Notes under the pieces: model-generated
The model's input: only the letters and a program-made list of their open reading frames with translations
Told to the model about the DNA's origin: nothing
The model's database searches: none
Shown: positions 34,819 through 43,736 of the stretch, piece by piece
Position numbering within the stretch: position 1 is the stretch's first letter
Layout of the letters: each line of letters starts with the position of its first letter
Program-made: the position numbers and the translations under genes
DNA from: Mucilaginibacter ginkgonis
Lineage (GTDB): Bacteria; Bacteroidota; Bacteroidia; Sphingobacteriales; Sphingobacteriaceae
NCBI RefSeq assembly: GCF_009754905.2
Contig: NZ_CP066775.1
Coordinates: 310,001-374,000 of the forward strand
DNA length: 64,000 nucleotides
Direction of reading: 5' to 3'

Positions 34819-34974
34819 ATGAGATCAATTCTTTACATCATTGCCGTTGTCCTTATTATCGGCTGGATACTTGGCGCATTCGTATATTCGGTTGGTGGAT
34901 TAATCCACATTCTGATCGTTCTCGCGGTAATTGCGATAATATGGAGTTTTCTGGTTGGCGACAGGACTGTTTAA
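34819..34974 (+). CDS. Small lmo0937-family membrane protein
   Basis: A 51-residue protein: MRSILYIIAVVLIIGWILGA is the first transmembrane helix, followed by FVYSVGGLIHILIVLAVIAI, the second, and a short tail WSFLVGDRTV. This is the pattern of the lmo0937/DUF5670 small membrane proteins common in Bacteroidota. The start at 34819 is preferred to the upstream open frame because the helices begin there. Function unknown; often stress-associated. Confidence 0.85.
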   Translation: MRSILYIIAVVLIIGWILGAFVYSVGGLIHILIVLAVIAIIWSFLVGDRTV

Positions 34975-35052
34975 TTAAAAGTTTCAAATTAAGGGTAAAA
35001 CGCCGGATGCAATCCCATAGTTGCGTCCGGTTATTTCTATTAATGTTGGTAT

Positions 35053-35286
35053 ATGGCAAAGACACAATCACTATCTGAAAAAAGCCGTATGTGGTTAGAC
35101 AATGTCAGTAATGGAAAATTGACTATGAGCCAGAGAAGTGTCAGGTTGTTAGAGAAAAATGATGGTAGTTTAATGCCAATAATAAAAGCCGCATTAGAAC
35201 GTGATTTGCACCTGATACAATTAAAAGACGATTATGGGAACGATCTCGTGTTGGCGAGCAAAAGTCTTTTTAAAACATTGTGCTAA
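35053..35286 (+). CDS. Hypothetical protein, 77 residues
   Basis: A small soluble, mostly helical protein (MAKTQSLSEKSRMWLDNVSN, then MPIIKAALERDLHLIQLKDD). I do not recognise it. It follows the small membrane protein gene after 78 bases on the same strand and ends about 100 bases before a terminator hairpin, so a short bicistronic transcript is plausible. Confidence 0.5.
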   Translation: MAKTQSLSEKSRMWLDNVSNGKLTMSQRSVRLLEKNDGSLMPIIKAALERDLHLIQLKDDYGNDLVLASKSLFKTLC

Positions 35287-35388
35287 ATGTAGACTGTATT
35301 TGTTGTATAAGGGCACATTTTGGAAAGAAACATTGTCCTACAATTTTCATACTTTGTTGCAAGTGCTTTCTAAAAGATTGATTGAACT

Positions 35389-35417
35389 AAAAAGTCCCGG
35401 GATCCCGAGACTTTTTA
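35389..35417 (+). terminator. Rho-independent terminator
   Basis: Arms aaaaagtcccggg and cccgagacttttt, with one mismatch, followed by aact. A/T runs on both sides allow termination in both directions; it lies after the 77-residue gene (plus) and beyond the end of the 78-residue frame (minus). Confidence 0.75.
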
Positions 35418-35481
35418 ACTAATTAGAACAACGGTTCAGACCCCCCGATCTACAACCAATAGTTCTCAAGTGCAAGAATAA

Positions 35482-35718
35482 TTATATTATTCCTAATAGC
35501 TCTAAAATCTTTTGTTCATTCCGTTCATTTATATAACAAGCCCCGGCTTTTGCCAGGGCTTTAGTAGATGGGGGTCTGATAAATGTATACTTAAGTGAAA
35601 GTACGAATTGTTTAAGTGCATTTATACCGTTAAAACACCAAATCTTTTTATTTAACCTTAATGTCCTTTGGTATTTAACATGGCCGTCTCTAACCAAGAG
35701 TTTATCTAAAATTGCCAT
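35482..35718 (-). CDS. Hypothetical protein, 78 residues
   Basis: An open frame starting MAILDKLLVRDGHVKYQRTL and ending NERNEQKILELLGII. It is basic and has no signal peptide or motif I know. The position between two plus-strand units and a downstream bidirectional terminator at 35389 are compatible with a real minus-strand gene. Support is weak. Confidence 0.35.
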   Translation of the reverse strand: MAILDKLLVRDGHVKYQRTLRLNKKIWCFNGINALKQFVLSLKYTFIRPPSTKALAKAGACYINERNEQKILELLGII

Positions 35719-35931
35719 AGAAAATGGCCTATGCCGTTATGTTATAATTCTCTTAATCAATATCTGTTAAGTGGAGTACCTCATTAATGGCTAACAGTTT
35801 GCTACTGTACGCTCGGTCGCTCCATTATCATTTTTTAGGCCGAAGAAGTTATTAAAGAAAAGTTGTCGTAAGCGAATTTAATCTCGCTGTTTTTGATCAC
35901 CTTCGATTTAGATTAAATCCCTAAAGCAAAG

Positions 35932-37038
35932 ATGAAAGAAATCTTTAAAGATCGTCCGTTTTATTTCCGAAGTACAATTACCTTACTAGGAATTATTTTA
36001 TTCATATATGTCTTGTCTGTTCTGACAGATATTCTTTTACCCATCGCTTTTGCATCTTTTCTAGCGGTATTGTTAAACCCATTTTGCAATTGGCTTCAAA
36101 AGCATAAGGTTCCAAGAACCCTTTCCATAACCTTAGGATTATTACTTGTTGCGCTTGTGGTTGCAGGTCTGCTTTACTTCCTATCCACGCAGATAATGCA
36201 ATTTGGAGATACTTTACCAGTTATGAAGGAAAAACTTTTGGCTATTGTTGAGCAAATGAAGGAATGGGCAACCTTAAAATTTGGTATTGCAGAGTCGAAA
36301 GAAAATCAGATGATAAAAGATGGACTGAACAAAAGTCAAGCCATGCTTGGTAAAACTTTGCATGGGGTCCTAAGTCTTTTCGCTATTGTGGTACTCATTC
36401 CAGTTTACATATTTTTTATGCTACTTTATAAAACCCTTTTGTTAAATTTTCTATATGAGGTTTTTGCTGAAGAAAATTCTAAACAAGTGTCCGAAGTACT
36501 AGTAGAAACAAAGAACGCGATTCAAAGCTATATCGTAGGCCTGATGCTGGAAACATTGATCGTCGCCGTATTGAATACAGGTGCTCTGCTAATTCTGGGT
36601 GTGAAATATGCAATTCTTTTGGGGTGCATCGGTGCCCTGTTAAATCTCATTCCCTATTTAGGAGGTATTATTGCTATTGCGCTGCCGGTTTTGATTTCAT
36701 TAGTCACCAAAGACGGTTTCGGAACCCCTCTTGCTGTAATTATTGCTTACATGGTTATCCAATTTATCGACAACCATGTATTCGTACCCAAAATTGTATC
36801 TTCAAAAGTCCAGATCAATGCGTTGATGTCGATAGTGGTCGTATTATTAGGTAATCAATTGTGGGGTGTACCAGGAATGTTTTTATCTATACCCTTTGTT
36901 GCAATTCTCAAAATAGTTTTTGATCGTGTAGAAGGTCTCAAGCCTTGGGGTAAACTTTTAGGTGACAATATCCCAACACGTCATATGGGGGAGATATGGC
37001 GCAACAGGTTACGACGAAAGGTTGTTTTGGATAAGTAA
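35932..37038 (+). CDS. AI-2E family transporter / permease
   Basis: A 368-residue polytopic inner-membrane protein of the AI-2E exporter superfamily (PF01594, which also includes TqsA-like and YdiK-like proteins). It has hydrophobic helices in the N-terminal third (ITLLGIILFIYVLSVLTDIL, LPIAFASFLAVLLNP), a central polar segment, and the C-terminal signature LGCIGALLNLIPYLGGIIAI, IQFIDNHVFVPKIVSSKVQI and GNQLWGVPGMFLSIPFVAIL. The transported substrate cannot be inferred. It stands alone. Confidence 0.88.
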   Translation: MKEIFKDRPFYFRSTITLLGIILFIYVLSVLTDILLPIAFASFLAVLLNPFCNWLQKHKVPRTLSITLGLLLVALVVAGLLYFLSTQIMQFGDTLPVMKEKLLAIVEQMKEWATLKFGIAESKENQMIKDGLNKSQAMLGKTLHGVLSLFAIVVLIPVYIFFMLLYKTLLLNFLYEVFAEENSKQVSEVLVETKNAIQSYIVGLMLETLIVAVLNTGALLILGVKYAILLGCIGALLNLIPYLGGIIAIALPVLISLVTKDGFGTPLAVIIAYMVIQFIDNHVFVPKIVSSKVQINALMSIVVVLLGNQLWGVPGMFLSIPFVAILKIVFDRVEGLKPWGKLLGDNIPTRHMGEIWRNRLRRKVVLDK

Positions 37039-37241
37039 GCTTTTTATACAATTATACCATTGAACTAATTTCAACTCAACAAATTGAGTACTATAATGAA
37101 CCTTGATATCCCGGCTGCTCAATTGAGAACATAGTAACAATGACGTAGCGAGTTTAAAGCTATCAGCCTCATTATACAGGCTAATACACCGAACGACTAA
37201 GAGCTGGGAGACTTGCTTCGAAAGTCAAAAAGAACACTTGC

Positions 37242-38150
37242 TCAATTGAACGTTGCCCTAAACTCTAATGGGGATTGCTGTGTCTTAATTTTGAAAAGTT
37301 TGCTGAAAGATTGTAAATGCTCAAAGCCTAATTCATAAGCAATTTCGCTGACCGATAATTGGGTAGTTGAAAGTTTCTCCTTCGCTTTGTATATGAGTTT
37401 TTCATGAATGTGTTGTTGCGCGCTTTGACCGGTAAGTACTTTAAGCATACTACTCAGGTATTTTGGTGAAATATTTAACGATCCCGCCAAGTGAGATACC
37501 GTTGGTAAGCCCTTAGAAACAAGGTCTTTACTGTCAAAATAAGCTGTCAGTAATTCTTCCATGCGCTCCAGGATCTGATGATTGGCTTTCTCCCGTGTAA
37601 TGAACTGACGATTATAAAACCTATCGGCATAATTAAGGAGGGCTTCGAGGTGTGAAATGACGATGTTTTTAGTGAACTTATCTAAATTGACGCTAGTTTC
37701 TTCCTCAACATTTTGAACGATAGCTAGAATCGTGGCTTTTTCTCTTTCGGAAAGGAACAACGCTTCGTGTAATGAGTAATCCCAGAAATCGTAACGTTTA
37801 ATGTTCCTGGCTAAAGGGGTGTTCCACAAAAAATCGGAATGAATATAAATTACCCATCCCGATTGTGATATTGGTTTATGCTTATCCTTAACACTGATTG
37901 CGGTAACTTGGTTTGGCGCTATAAATGACATTACACCTTCGTTGAAATCAAAGGGATGCTGTCCGTATTGAACGTGGAGATTGCTGGAACGCTTTAACGC
38001 AATGCTATAAAAATCGAATACCAGGCTCTCAGGTTCATCGGGATGTAAGTGTTTAACGTCAGAAACATCTATTACGCCTATCAAAGGGTGTTGCGGTAAC
38101 GGCAGGTTTCGAAACTTGCAGAATTCGCTTATGGACTTGAAATGCTTCAT
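37242..38150 (-). CDS. AraC-family transcriptional regulator
   Basis: A 302-residue regulator with an N-terminal cupin-like sensing domain (about 30-150) and a C-terminal double HTH (about 200-300): VSHLAGSLNISPKYLSSMLK followed by LSVSEIAYELGFEHLQSFSK and LFKIKTQQSPLEFR. The start codon overlaps the stop of the upstream oxidoreductase gene (atga), so the regulator is co-transcribed with it and probably controls this operon. Confidence 0.9.
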   Translation of the reverse strand: MKHFKSISEFCKFRNLPLPQHPLIGVIDVSDVKHLHPDEPESLVFDFYSIALKRSSNLHVQYGQHPFDFNEGVMSFIAPNQVTAISVKDKHKPISQSGWVIYIHSDFLWNTPLARNIKRYDFWDYSLHEALFLSEREKATILAIVQNVEEETSVNLDKFTKNIVISHLEALLNYADRFYNRQFITREKANHQILERMEELLTAYFDSKDLVSKGLPTVSHLAGSLNISPKYLSSMLKVLTGQSAQQHIHEKLIYKAKEKLSTTQLSVSEIAYELGFEHLQSFSKLFKIKTQQSPLEFRATFN

Positions 38151-39127
38151 GCATAGTTCTCTTTTCTTATCTCCAATACAATTTTACCACGCACGTGTTT
38201 GGTTTCGCATTCGCGGTGCGCATCCGCAACACGACTTAACGGATAAACTCTACTCACAACAGCTTTAACTTTTCCTTCGTTGACGAGTTGAGTAGTGCCC
38301 GTCAATGATGAGGTATAGGTAGTCACGCTGCCGCCACCGACCATTACCGGAGTTGCATGCCTTTGTATCATGGCCTTGATAAAGTCCTTTTCGAACGGCT
38401 GGTCAAGATGTGTACAGATGAATAATCCACCGTCTTTAAGAACTTGGGCCGAATTTAAACGTATGGAGCTATCACGCACAGGCGAAGCGTTAAATACCAG
38501 ATCGATGTCCGTTAATAATTCTTCGAATTGCTGTGTATTGTAATTTATCACCTCATCAGCTCCAAGTTCTTTCAGGAAATCGAAATTATGTGCCGAAGCT
38601 GTGCCTATTACGTATGCCCCTTTTGCTTTGGCAAATTGAACAGCGAGATTTCCCACGCCGCCAGCCGCACCGTGAATAAGCACCCGCTGGCCAACCTGTA
38701 CTTTGCCTAAGTCGACCATCCCGTTCCATGCTATGAGTGCGCATGATGGTAATGCACCAGCCTCATTAAATGTAACGTTGTCCGGCATTACAGAAAATTG
38801 ATTTGCTTTTGCTGTAATGTATTCGGCATATCCGCCATCACCCGGGAAGTTAGGCACACCGTAAACCTTGTCCCCTTTCTTTAGATCGATCACTTCGCAT
38901 CCAACTTCTTCTACCACACCTGCAGCGTCCAGTCCAATGCCTAACGGTAATTTTAAGAAAGAACGTAATACTTCGTTTCCACCCTGACGAATTATATAAT
39001 CGGCGGGGTTTACGCTTGAGGCATACATTTTGACCAGAATTTCGTCAGCTAACGGAACGGGTTTTTCAACTTCCATTAACTTCATGACCTCCGGTCCGCC
39101 AAATTCATTAATTCTAATTGCTTTCAT
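38147..39127 (-). CDS. NADP-dependent zinc-type alcohol dehydrogenase / quinone oxidoreductase
   Basis: A 326-residue medium-chain reductase of the quinone oxidoreductase branch. It has the GroES-like N-terminus (MKAIRINEFGGPEVMKLMEV, SSVNPADYIIR), LGIGLDAAGVVEEVG, and the NADP-binding loop VLIHGAAGGVGNLAVQFAKA. Zinc ligands are not evident, as in zinc-independent members. The longer open frame to 39172 adds 15 non-conserved residues; the ATG at 39127 fits the family start. It forms an operon with the AraC gene. Confidence 0.88.
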   Translation of the reverse strand: MKAIRINEFGGPEVMKLMEVEKPVPLADEILVKMYASSVNPADYIIRQGGNEVLRSFLKLPLGIGLDAAGVVEEVGCEVIDLKKGDKVYGVPNFPGDGGYAEYITAKANQFSVMPDNVTFNEAGALPSCALIAWNGMVDLGKVQVGQRVLIHGAAGGVGNLAVQFAKAKGAYVIGTASAHNFDFLKELGADEVINYNTQQFEELLTDIDLVFNASPVRDSSIRLNSAQVLKDGGLFICTHLDQPFEKDFIKAMIQRHATPVMVGGGSVTTYTSSLTGTTQLVNEGKVKAVVSRVYPLSRVADAHRECETKHVRGKIVLEIRKENYA

Positions 39128-39418
39128 AGTTTGTTGTTTTAATATCAAAGTTGAAATAAATGAATAGGACATGTTTAGCCATCTTTCGCTTTTTATTAGC
39201 CAAAAGGCAAACAGAATTGATTCAGTTTAGGATGAAAAGGTGTCAGTAATTGTTATTTGGACCCGGATGTATTGTTTCATCATTAATTAATGATGCAATT
39301 TCTTACTAAAACTACAATTGGTTGTAAGTTGTAATTTCATTGGTTGCTTGATAACATTTACAAGTCGATTACCTAACAAATGCGGATACCGAATTGTATC
39401 ATCATAAATACGCGACAC

Positions 39419-39619
39419 ATGAAAAATCTATTTGAAAGAAACGAGAATAAATTATCCATCACAGCCGTCGTTGTCGGTTCGCTGGCTGCTGGCGCTTTAG
39501 CGTATCTGTTATTTAGTGAGACAGGCAAATACGTACGGGAACAACTAACGCAACGTTTTCGTTGTAATGATTACATTGACCCGGCGGAAAAATCAGAAGA
39601 GGTTGTTGCAGACGAATAG
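39419..39619 (+). CDS. Small membrane protein, 66 residues
   Basis: MKNLFERNENKLSITAVVVG is followed by one transmembrane helix (AVVVGSLAAGALAYLLF) and a short acidic tail. This layout resembles YtxH-like or gas-vesicle-like small membrane proteins of Bacteroidota. The upstream extension to 39380 is not needed. A weak hairpin (cgccac...gtggcg, near 39649-39669) follows. Confidence 0.6.
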   Translation: MKNLFERNENKLSITAVVVGSLAAGALAYLLFSETGKYVREQLTQRFRCNDYIDPAEKSEEVVADE

Positions 39620-39964
39620 CCTCATTACCTATAAAATGGGTCGAAAACGCCACAAACAAATCGTGGCGAATTAAAGAGACACGAAATTATTCACCTTACA
39701 AATCCGGGCGGCGAGGATGCGAATCAAAATGTTTAAGCGTCACGACATCCGCATAGTTAGTCACATTCGTTGAAACGCGCTCGGCTCTTAAATACCTTTC
39801 ATAAGTTTGCATTCTTGATTTAAGCAGTTGCGCATGTATTCAAGCGTTCCGCAAGTGCTTATTAATTACTTTCTGTTGGACAGTTTAAGTACGAGGTAAG
39901 GTAACGGGATAGTGAATAAATATCTTGATATAATAAGATAAACCTTTAATACGTTAGCGTCAGT
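39620..39964. other. Intergenic region, no gene seen
   Basis: 345 bases with a short hairpin near 39649-39669 lacking a T tract. No frame or promoter consensus could be supported. Confidence 0.4.
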
Positions 39965-40462
39965 ATGGTTGAATTAAACGAATTTGAATGCGAAATGTTA
40001 GACATATTTCTGGAGGCATTTGGTATCTCTGACAGTTTAACCAGAAACCAACTATTAGTTCTTTTTGGACATGATGAAGCAACAGCTTTTGCGTTAATGC
40101 AAATACTTTTAAGAGAAGGATTTATTGCACTGAACGGGGTACATGGCGCTTACGATCTTCCTGAGAGACTAATATTAAAACCAAAGGGAGAAAAATTTCT
40201 TCGGTCTGGCGGATTTGTCAGGCAGCGCCAATCGGAAATAAAGAAGCCTGTAGAGATTAACAGCACAGCTGTCAAACTTCAGCAGCAAAATATGAAACTT
40301 CAAAACGACAAACTGTCTCTGCAAACTGATATCCGAAATCTCCAATCTCGTATTGACTTTTCGATCAAGCTTAGATATTTCTACTTAATTATTGGTTTAG
40401 TGCTCATGGTAGTAGCTTATTATATTGGTCATAAAGTAGGAATGAGAATTGCTTCGTCATGA
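39965..40462 (+). CDS. Hypothetical winged-helix-like protein with C-terminal membrane anchor
   Basis: A 165-residue protein. The N-terminal 85 residues (LTRNQLLVLFGHDEATAFAL, then LLREGFIALNGVHGAYDLPE) look like a small winged-helix domain. A coiled coil follows (KLQQQNMKLQNDKLSLQTDI, about 100-130), and a C-terminal transmembrane helix (YFYLIIGLVLMVVAYYIGHK). Tail-anchored regulators of this type are seen in Bacteroidota, but the function is unknown. Confidence 0.65.
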   Translation: MVELNEFECEMLDIFLEAFGISDSLTRNQLLVLFGHDEATAFALMQILLREGFIALNGVHGAYDLPERLILKPKGEKFLRSGGFVRQRQSEIKKPVEINSTAVKLQQQNMKLQNDKLSLQTDIRNLQSRIDFSIKLRYFYLIIGLVLMVVAYYIGHKVGMRIASS

Positions 40463-40488
40463 ACGCTTTTGTTAATGCCGATTCAAGG

Positions 40489-41780
40489 CTAATCCAAATG
40501 AACCGGTCGGCAAGGCAAATGTAAAGTGAATTTACTGCCGCCAGATACCTTACTCTCATAGGTAATCGTTCCGTTTTGAGCCTCTGCGAACTCCCAGCAA
40601 AGTTTTAATCCTAAGCCAGAGCCTTTTTCCTGATGTGTTCCATGATTTGAAAACCCTTTCAAATTCTTTAGATCAGCAGGTAATTTGACATAAGAGCCAG
40701 TTCCTGTATCAGATATTTCTAAAGCGCACGTGTTACCAATTGTTTTGGCCTTAATTGAAATGTTTCCGCCTGGATTTGTAAATTTAATGGCGTTGTATAG
40801 TAAGTTTCGTACGATCAATCGGATCATATTATCATTTCCAATTACGGACATTTTAGCCGGGATATTCAGCGTAATTGCAATGTCTTTCTTTTGAGCTATT
40901 TTAGAAAGTAAATTATACTCAACCTGGGTCAAGCCAAGTAAATAATGTTCACGAAGCTCATCCGCGACACCACTCATCCTGTTGTGGGTCCAGTGCAGCA
41001 GGTTATCCAATAATTCCATCGTTGTTTTAGTGGAAGAAGCCAGATGCTCGTGAAAAACTTGTCGCTCCTCAATGGCCATATCTTCCGCCAGATCCAGGTA
41101 TCCGTGTATATTGTTAAGCGGCGCTCTTAAATCATGTCCGATAACTGATAGAAGTTGACTTCGCTCTTCGTCGAGTACTTTTAAAACAGCGAGTTGTTGC
41201 TTTCCCAGATTGCGCTCCTTATTATAACTAGTTATTAGAAATCTTGCGGATGTTCCAAACATAACCATTGAAAGTAGATATGCGGACCACATGTCTATTG
41301 CTCTTTCCAATAATGAGCCTGTTTGAAATATAATTATTTCAGGAGTGATCAATTCTGTAACGATTAGAAAAGTCACAATTAAAACTCCTGCTATTGTATG
41401 AATTGGCAATTCACTTCTCGGGGTGATACTGACTACGGCGAAATATGTGAACATAAAATAGAGCAGTGAAGGGCCGCCTAACCCGCCGGAGTAATAATAA
41501 TTGATTGCTAAAAGCAAATACGCCCCTCCAAAGGTGATGTTACGACCAAGATAAGTACGGCCTTTATACCTTGATTGATAATAGGCCAGCGTCATGAAAA
41601 TAAATAGCAGGGCTGCAAAGCTTGCAGTCGCCCATAGTCCTAAAAGAATTTAATCGGGACGTTTAAAAGGACAGCGTCAGATGCAATAAAAGAATATGCG
41701 TGGAATGTTCTTGTTTGAAGATCAAATTCGGTGGCAGGGCCAATGATCTGTTCCCACACTGTCAATATTTTTGAGCGCAA
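40489..41780 (-). pseudogene. Membrane sensor histidine kinase split by a one-base deletion
   Basis: The main frame (ATG at 41595 to 40489, 368 residues) holds several transmembrane helices, HisKA (LLSVIGHDLRAPLNNIHGYL) and HATPase boxes (NLLYNAIKFTNPGG, ISDTGTGSY, GSGLGLKLCWEFAEAQNG). The missing N-terminus lies in another frame: LRSKILTVWEQIIGPATEFD, AYSFIASDAVLLNVPIKFF then TAG at 41640-41642. Adding one T to the four-T run at 41642-41645 joins IKFF to LGLWATASFAALLFIF, the normal order for this kinase type. No ATG was found at the beginning; TTG at 41780 is possible. The kinase core itself is intact. Confidence 0.7.
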
Positions 41781-41969
41781 ATCAATGTTGTTAAGGGTTT
41801 TCTAATCTACATAATTATAATACGATGTTTCTCCCGAAGTTCTTAAGATTTGTGCGGTTTGGCCATTTTATAACAATTTCAATTTTTAGGTAAATAATCA
41901 GCGAAGCGAAAGAATAGCTGGTTCAGGGAACAGCATTCCAGTGAAGAAAATCTGATCTGGATTACAAGG

Positions 41970-42051
41970 TAGTGGATTTTAGAATTCAAAATTTACTGCC
42001 ATTTGCAACTTAGTGGATTTTGAAATTCAAAATTTACGGACATTTACATCT
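41970..42051. repeat. Tandem repeat, two 41-base units
   Basis: The units at 41970-42010 and 42011-42051 both read tagtggatttt, then gaattcaaaatttac or aaattcaaaatttac, then a catttgcaact or catttacatct ending. About eight differences separate them. The repeat lies in the 300-base gap between the kinase N-terminal fragment and a small minus-strand frame; no other content is seen there. Confidence 0.7.
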
Positions 42052-42077
42052 TTGTCACTATATGACAACCCTCTTTT

Positions 42078-42311
42078 TCAATGGTTGCTTCGCAAATAAA
42101 AAGACCGGGACATAATCCACAAATTTTTAACTAATTCTTGCATCCGAAAAGTATTTGCGATCGTTGAATCAGTTAAGTAAATTGTATTTCCCTTACTAAT
42201 TGATTTAACTATGCCCAACAACTTGTCGCCCTCTTTCCCAGAGAAACGTTCGATAGTAACGTTCTCGCGTTTTTCAAAAATCGTCCTGTCAATATTTGTA
42301 TGCTTATTCAT
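42078..42311 (-). CDS. Hypothetical protein, 77 residues
   Basis: A basic soluble protein (MNKHTNIDRTIFEKRENVTI, GKEGDKLLGIVKSISKGNTI). I recognise no family. A 77-residue frame on the opposite strand (42211-42444) overlaps its start and has two hydrophobic stretches, so only one of the two is likely to be real. I favour the minus-strand frame slightly. Confidence 0.35.
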   Translation of the reverse strand: MNKHTNIDRTIFEKRENVTIERFSGKEGDKLLGIVKSISKGNTIYLTDSTIANTFRMQELVKNLWIMSRSFYLRSNH

Positions 42312-42446
42312 TTTTAGTCTTTCACCCGATCTTGCAAGCGGACTTGCTATTAACAGTGCACTGTTAGTTTTAACATCGGTCCTGTTGCTTTATGTTAAAT
42401 ATTTTCAGGTATCCGAAAGTGCCGGTCCGACTTTAAAACGGTAGCA

Positions 42447-42794
42447 TCATGTTAACCGTTGCATCAGCCCCGGTATCTGGTCGATATCGAATGGTTTCGG
42501 CAGGTAGGCATCCGCTTGGGCTTCTATAAACAGTTCCCTAATGTCCGGTCTGGTAGAAAGGAGAACAGTTTTAATATGTTTGGTTAATTTATAGGACTTG
42601 AGCTGTTTAATGATATCTGTACCGGTAAAACCTGTCACATTTCTTTCATGAGCGAATACAACATCAGGGTTTACTGCAGCGATCTGACGGATGTCGGTTA
42701 TTTCGTTTAGTATGGTAGTCGTGTGCCCGTCTTCCTTTAGAAGAAACTCGAGGATCGCAGCTATCTCTTCCGTTTCGATAATTAGTACATGCAT
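42447..42794 (-). CDS. Receiver-like protein without phosphoacceptor Asp, copy 2
   Basis: A 115-residue CheY-like protein, paralogue of the 8400-8780 product (MHVLIIETEEIAAILEFLLK, EDGHTTTI, AYLPKPFDIDQIP are shared). As in copy 1 the phosphorylated Asp is replaced by His (PDVVFAHERN, His49) and the acidic pair is ET. The frame is open to 42830, but the ATG at 42794 aligns with copy 1. It is the terminal gene of the inverted block. Conservation of the same altered site in two diverged copies argues for function rather than decay. Confidence 0.8.
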   Translation of the reverse strand: MHVLIIETEEIAAILEFLLKEDGHTTTILNEITDIRQIAAVNPDVVFAHERNVTGFTGTDIIKQLKSYKLTKHIKTVLLSTRPDIRELFIEAQADAYLPKPFDIDQIPGLMQRLT

Positions 42795-42830
42795 ATTAAT
42801 CTTCAGGTTGATGTTGAGTAACAATGACAA

Positions 42831-43350
42831 AAGCTCGGTCCTCGCAACCTGGCTAATGACGCTACTACTTTATGTAGAAATATTCTATACCCTAACGTAT
42901 GATGTTAAGCGCTGAAATATACGATAATTGTATCACGTGTATTTACGCTCCACTGTGAATACTATAAATGTTAAACGGATCTTTTCAAGCACAAAATTAG
43001 ATTTGAAAACTATATCGGCTTTAAACAGTTGTAGAACAGTCATCTTTCTGATAGGGGATGACATTGTGATAAGGTTTAGGTAAAGCCCCGAGCAGCGAGT
43101 GTAAGGGGCTTTAATTTTCGAGATTAAGTGATTAGCGCAACCATTAGCGTTTGATGTTTAAGCGAGTAAATAATGGAAATCATTTTAATTGAGCTTGTCC
43201 GACAACTTAGTTTAAGACGAACTGGCATCCCGTGTTGTGTCGGCACATCTATTATCATTAAAATGCCAGCACAACTTAGGCTCGGCTGGGCATGTCATTA
43301 ATTTTATAAATCTTTCTAAATTTTAGCACGTTATTTGTAACAAGAAAGTT
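42831..43350. other. Intergenic region containing stem-loop repeat copy 2
   Basis: Apart from the stem-loop element at 43063-43118 I see no feature here. A hydrophobic open frame at 42691-42915 (ending LLLYVEIFYTLTYDVKR) lies mostly opposite the receiver-like gene and is not supported. Confidence 0.45.
43063..43118 (+). repeat. Stem-loop repeat element, copy 2
   Basis: A 56-base element almost identical to 9763-9820: the same leader attgtgataaggtttaggt, stem aaagcccc / ggggcttt and loop gagcagcgagtgtaa, then aatttt. Compared with copy 1 the stem lacks one T-A pair on both arms, a paired change that keeps the fold. It lies on the same strand as copy 1, although the surrounding gene blocks are inverted. 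Confidence 0.7.
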
Positions 43351-43503
43351 ATGGATTACAATGATTACAAAAAGCAGCCAGTAGACAGAATCATAAAGCA
43401 GGTTGAATTTGTAAGGCAACAACTGGGCTACGCAAAAAAGAGAATTGCTGAAAATGCTTTAATGATCGAAAAATCGAAACAGTTCGTTTCTGGCAAACTT
43501 TAG
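43351..43503 (+). CDS. Short conserved protein, 50 residues, copy 2
   Basis: MDYNDYKKQPVDRIIKQVEF is the start; the end reads SKQFVSGKL. It has exactly the same length as the 7903-8055 product, and most residues of the middle are the same or similar. It lies 62 bases upstream of the secreted protein gene in the same orientation, just as in copy 1. Function unknown. Confidence 0.65.
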   Translation: MDYNDYKKQPVDRIIKQVEFVRQQLGYAKKRIAENALMIEKSKQFVSGKL

Positions 43504-43565
43504 ACCCTGCCTGCTTAGCGTAAAACAAATCAGTGAAAATTCGGTTGTTATTGAAATTAAATATT

Positions 43566-43736
43566 ATGAGAAAACTAATCACCATTATTGCGTTAGTGCT
43601 GTTTAGCTTTAGTTCAGTTTTTGCCCAACAGCACATGACCAAATCCGGCAAACCTGACAAACGTTACAATGAAAATAAACATTTAAAAAAAGATGGCACA
43701 CCTGACATGCGGTATAGCACCAGCAAAAGGGAATGA
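43566..43736 (+). CDS. Small secreted lysine-rich protein, copy 2 (frameshifted tail)
   Basis: A 56-residue paralogue of the 7654-7839 product, with signal peptide MRKLITIIALVLFSFSSVFA and the mature repeat phrases KSGKPDKRYNENK and KKDGTPDMRYSTSK. The ATG at 43566 is chosen because it starts the signal peptide; the open frame upstream to 43533 adds 11 residues. The last residues differ: one base has been lost after TSK, so translation ends at TGA 43734-43736 as KRE, while the old frame continues MTKKKP to a stop at 43753. The loss of this short basic tail may be tolerated. Confidence 0.75.
   Translation: MRKLITIIALVLFSFSSVFAQQHMTKSGKPDKRYNENKHLKKDGTPDMRYSTSKRE

Noticed and set aside
42211..42915. 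Two hydrophobic plus-strand frames (42211-42444, 42691-42915) ending in similar LLLYV phrases
   Set aside because: One overlaps a minus-strand frame and the other lies mostly opposite the conserved receiver-like gene; similarity between them is too weak to support them.
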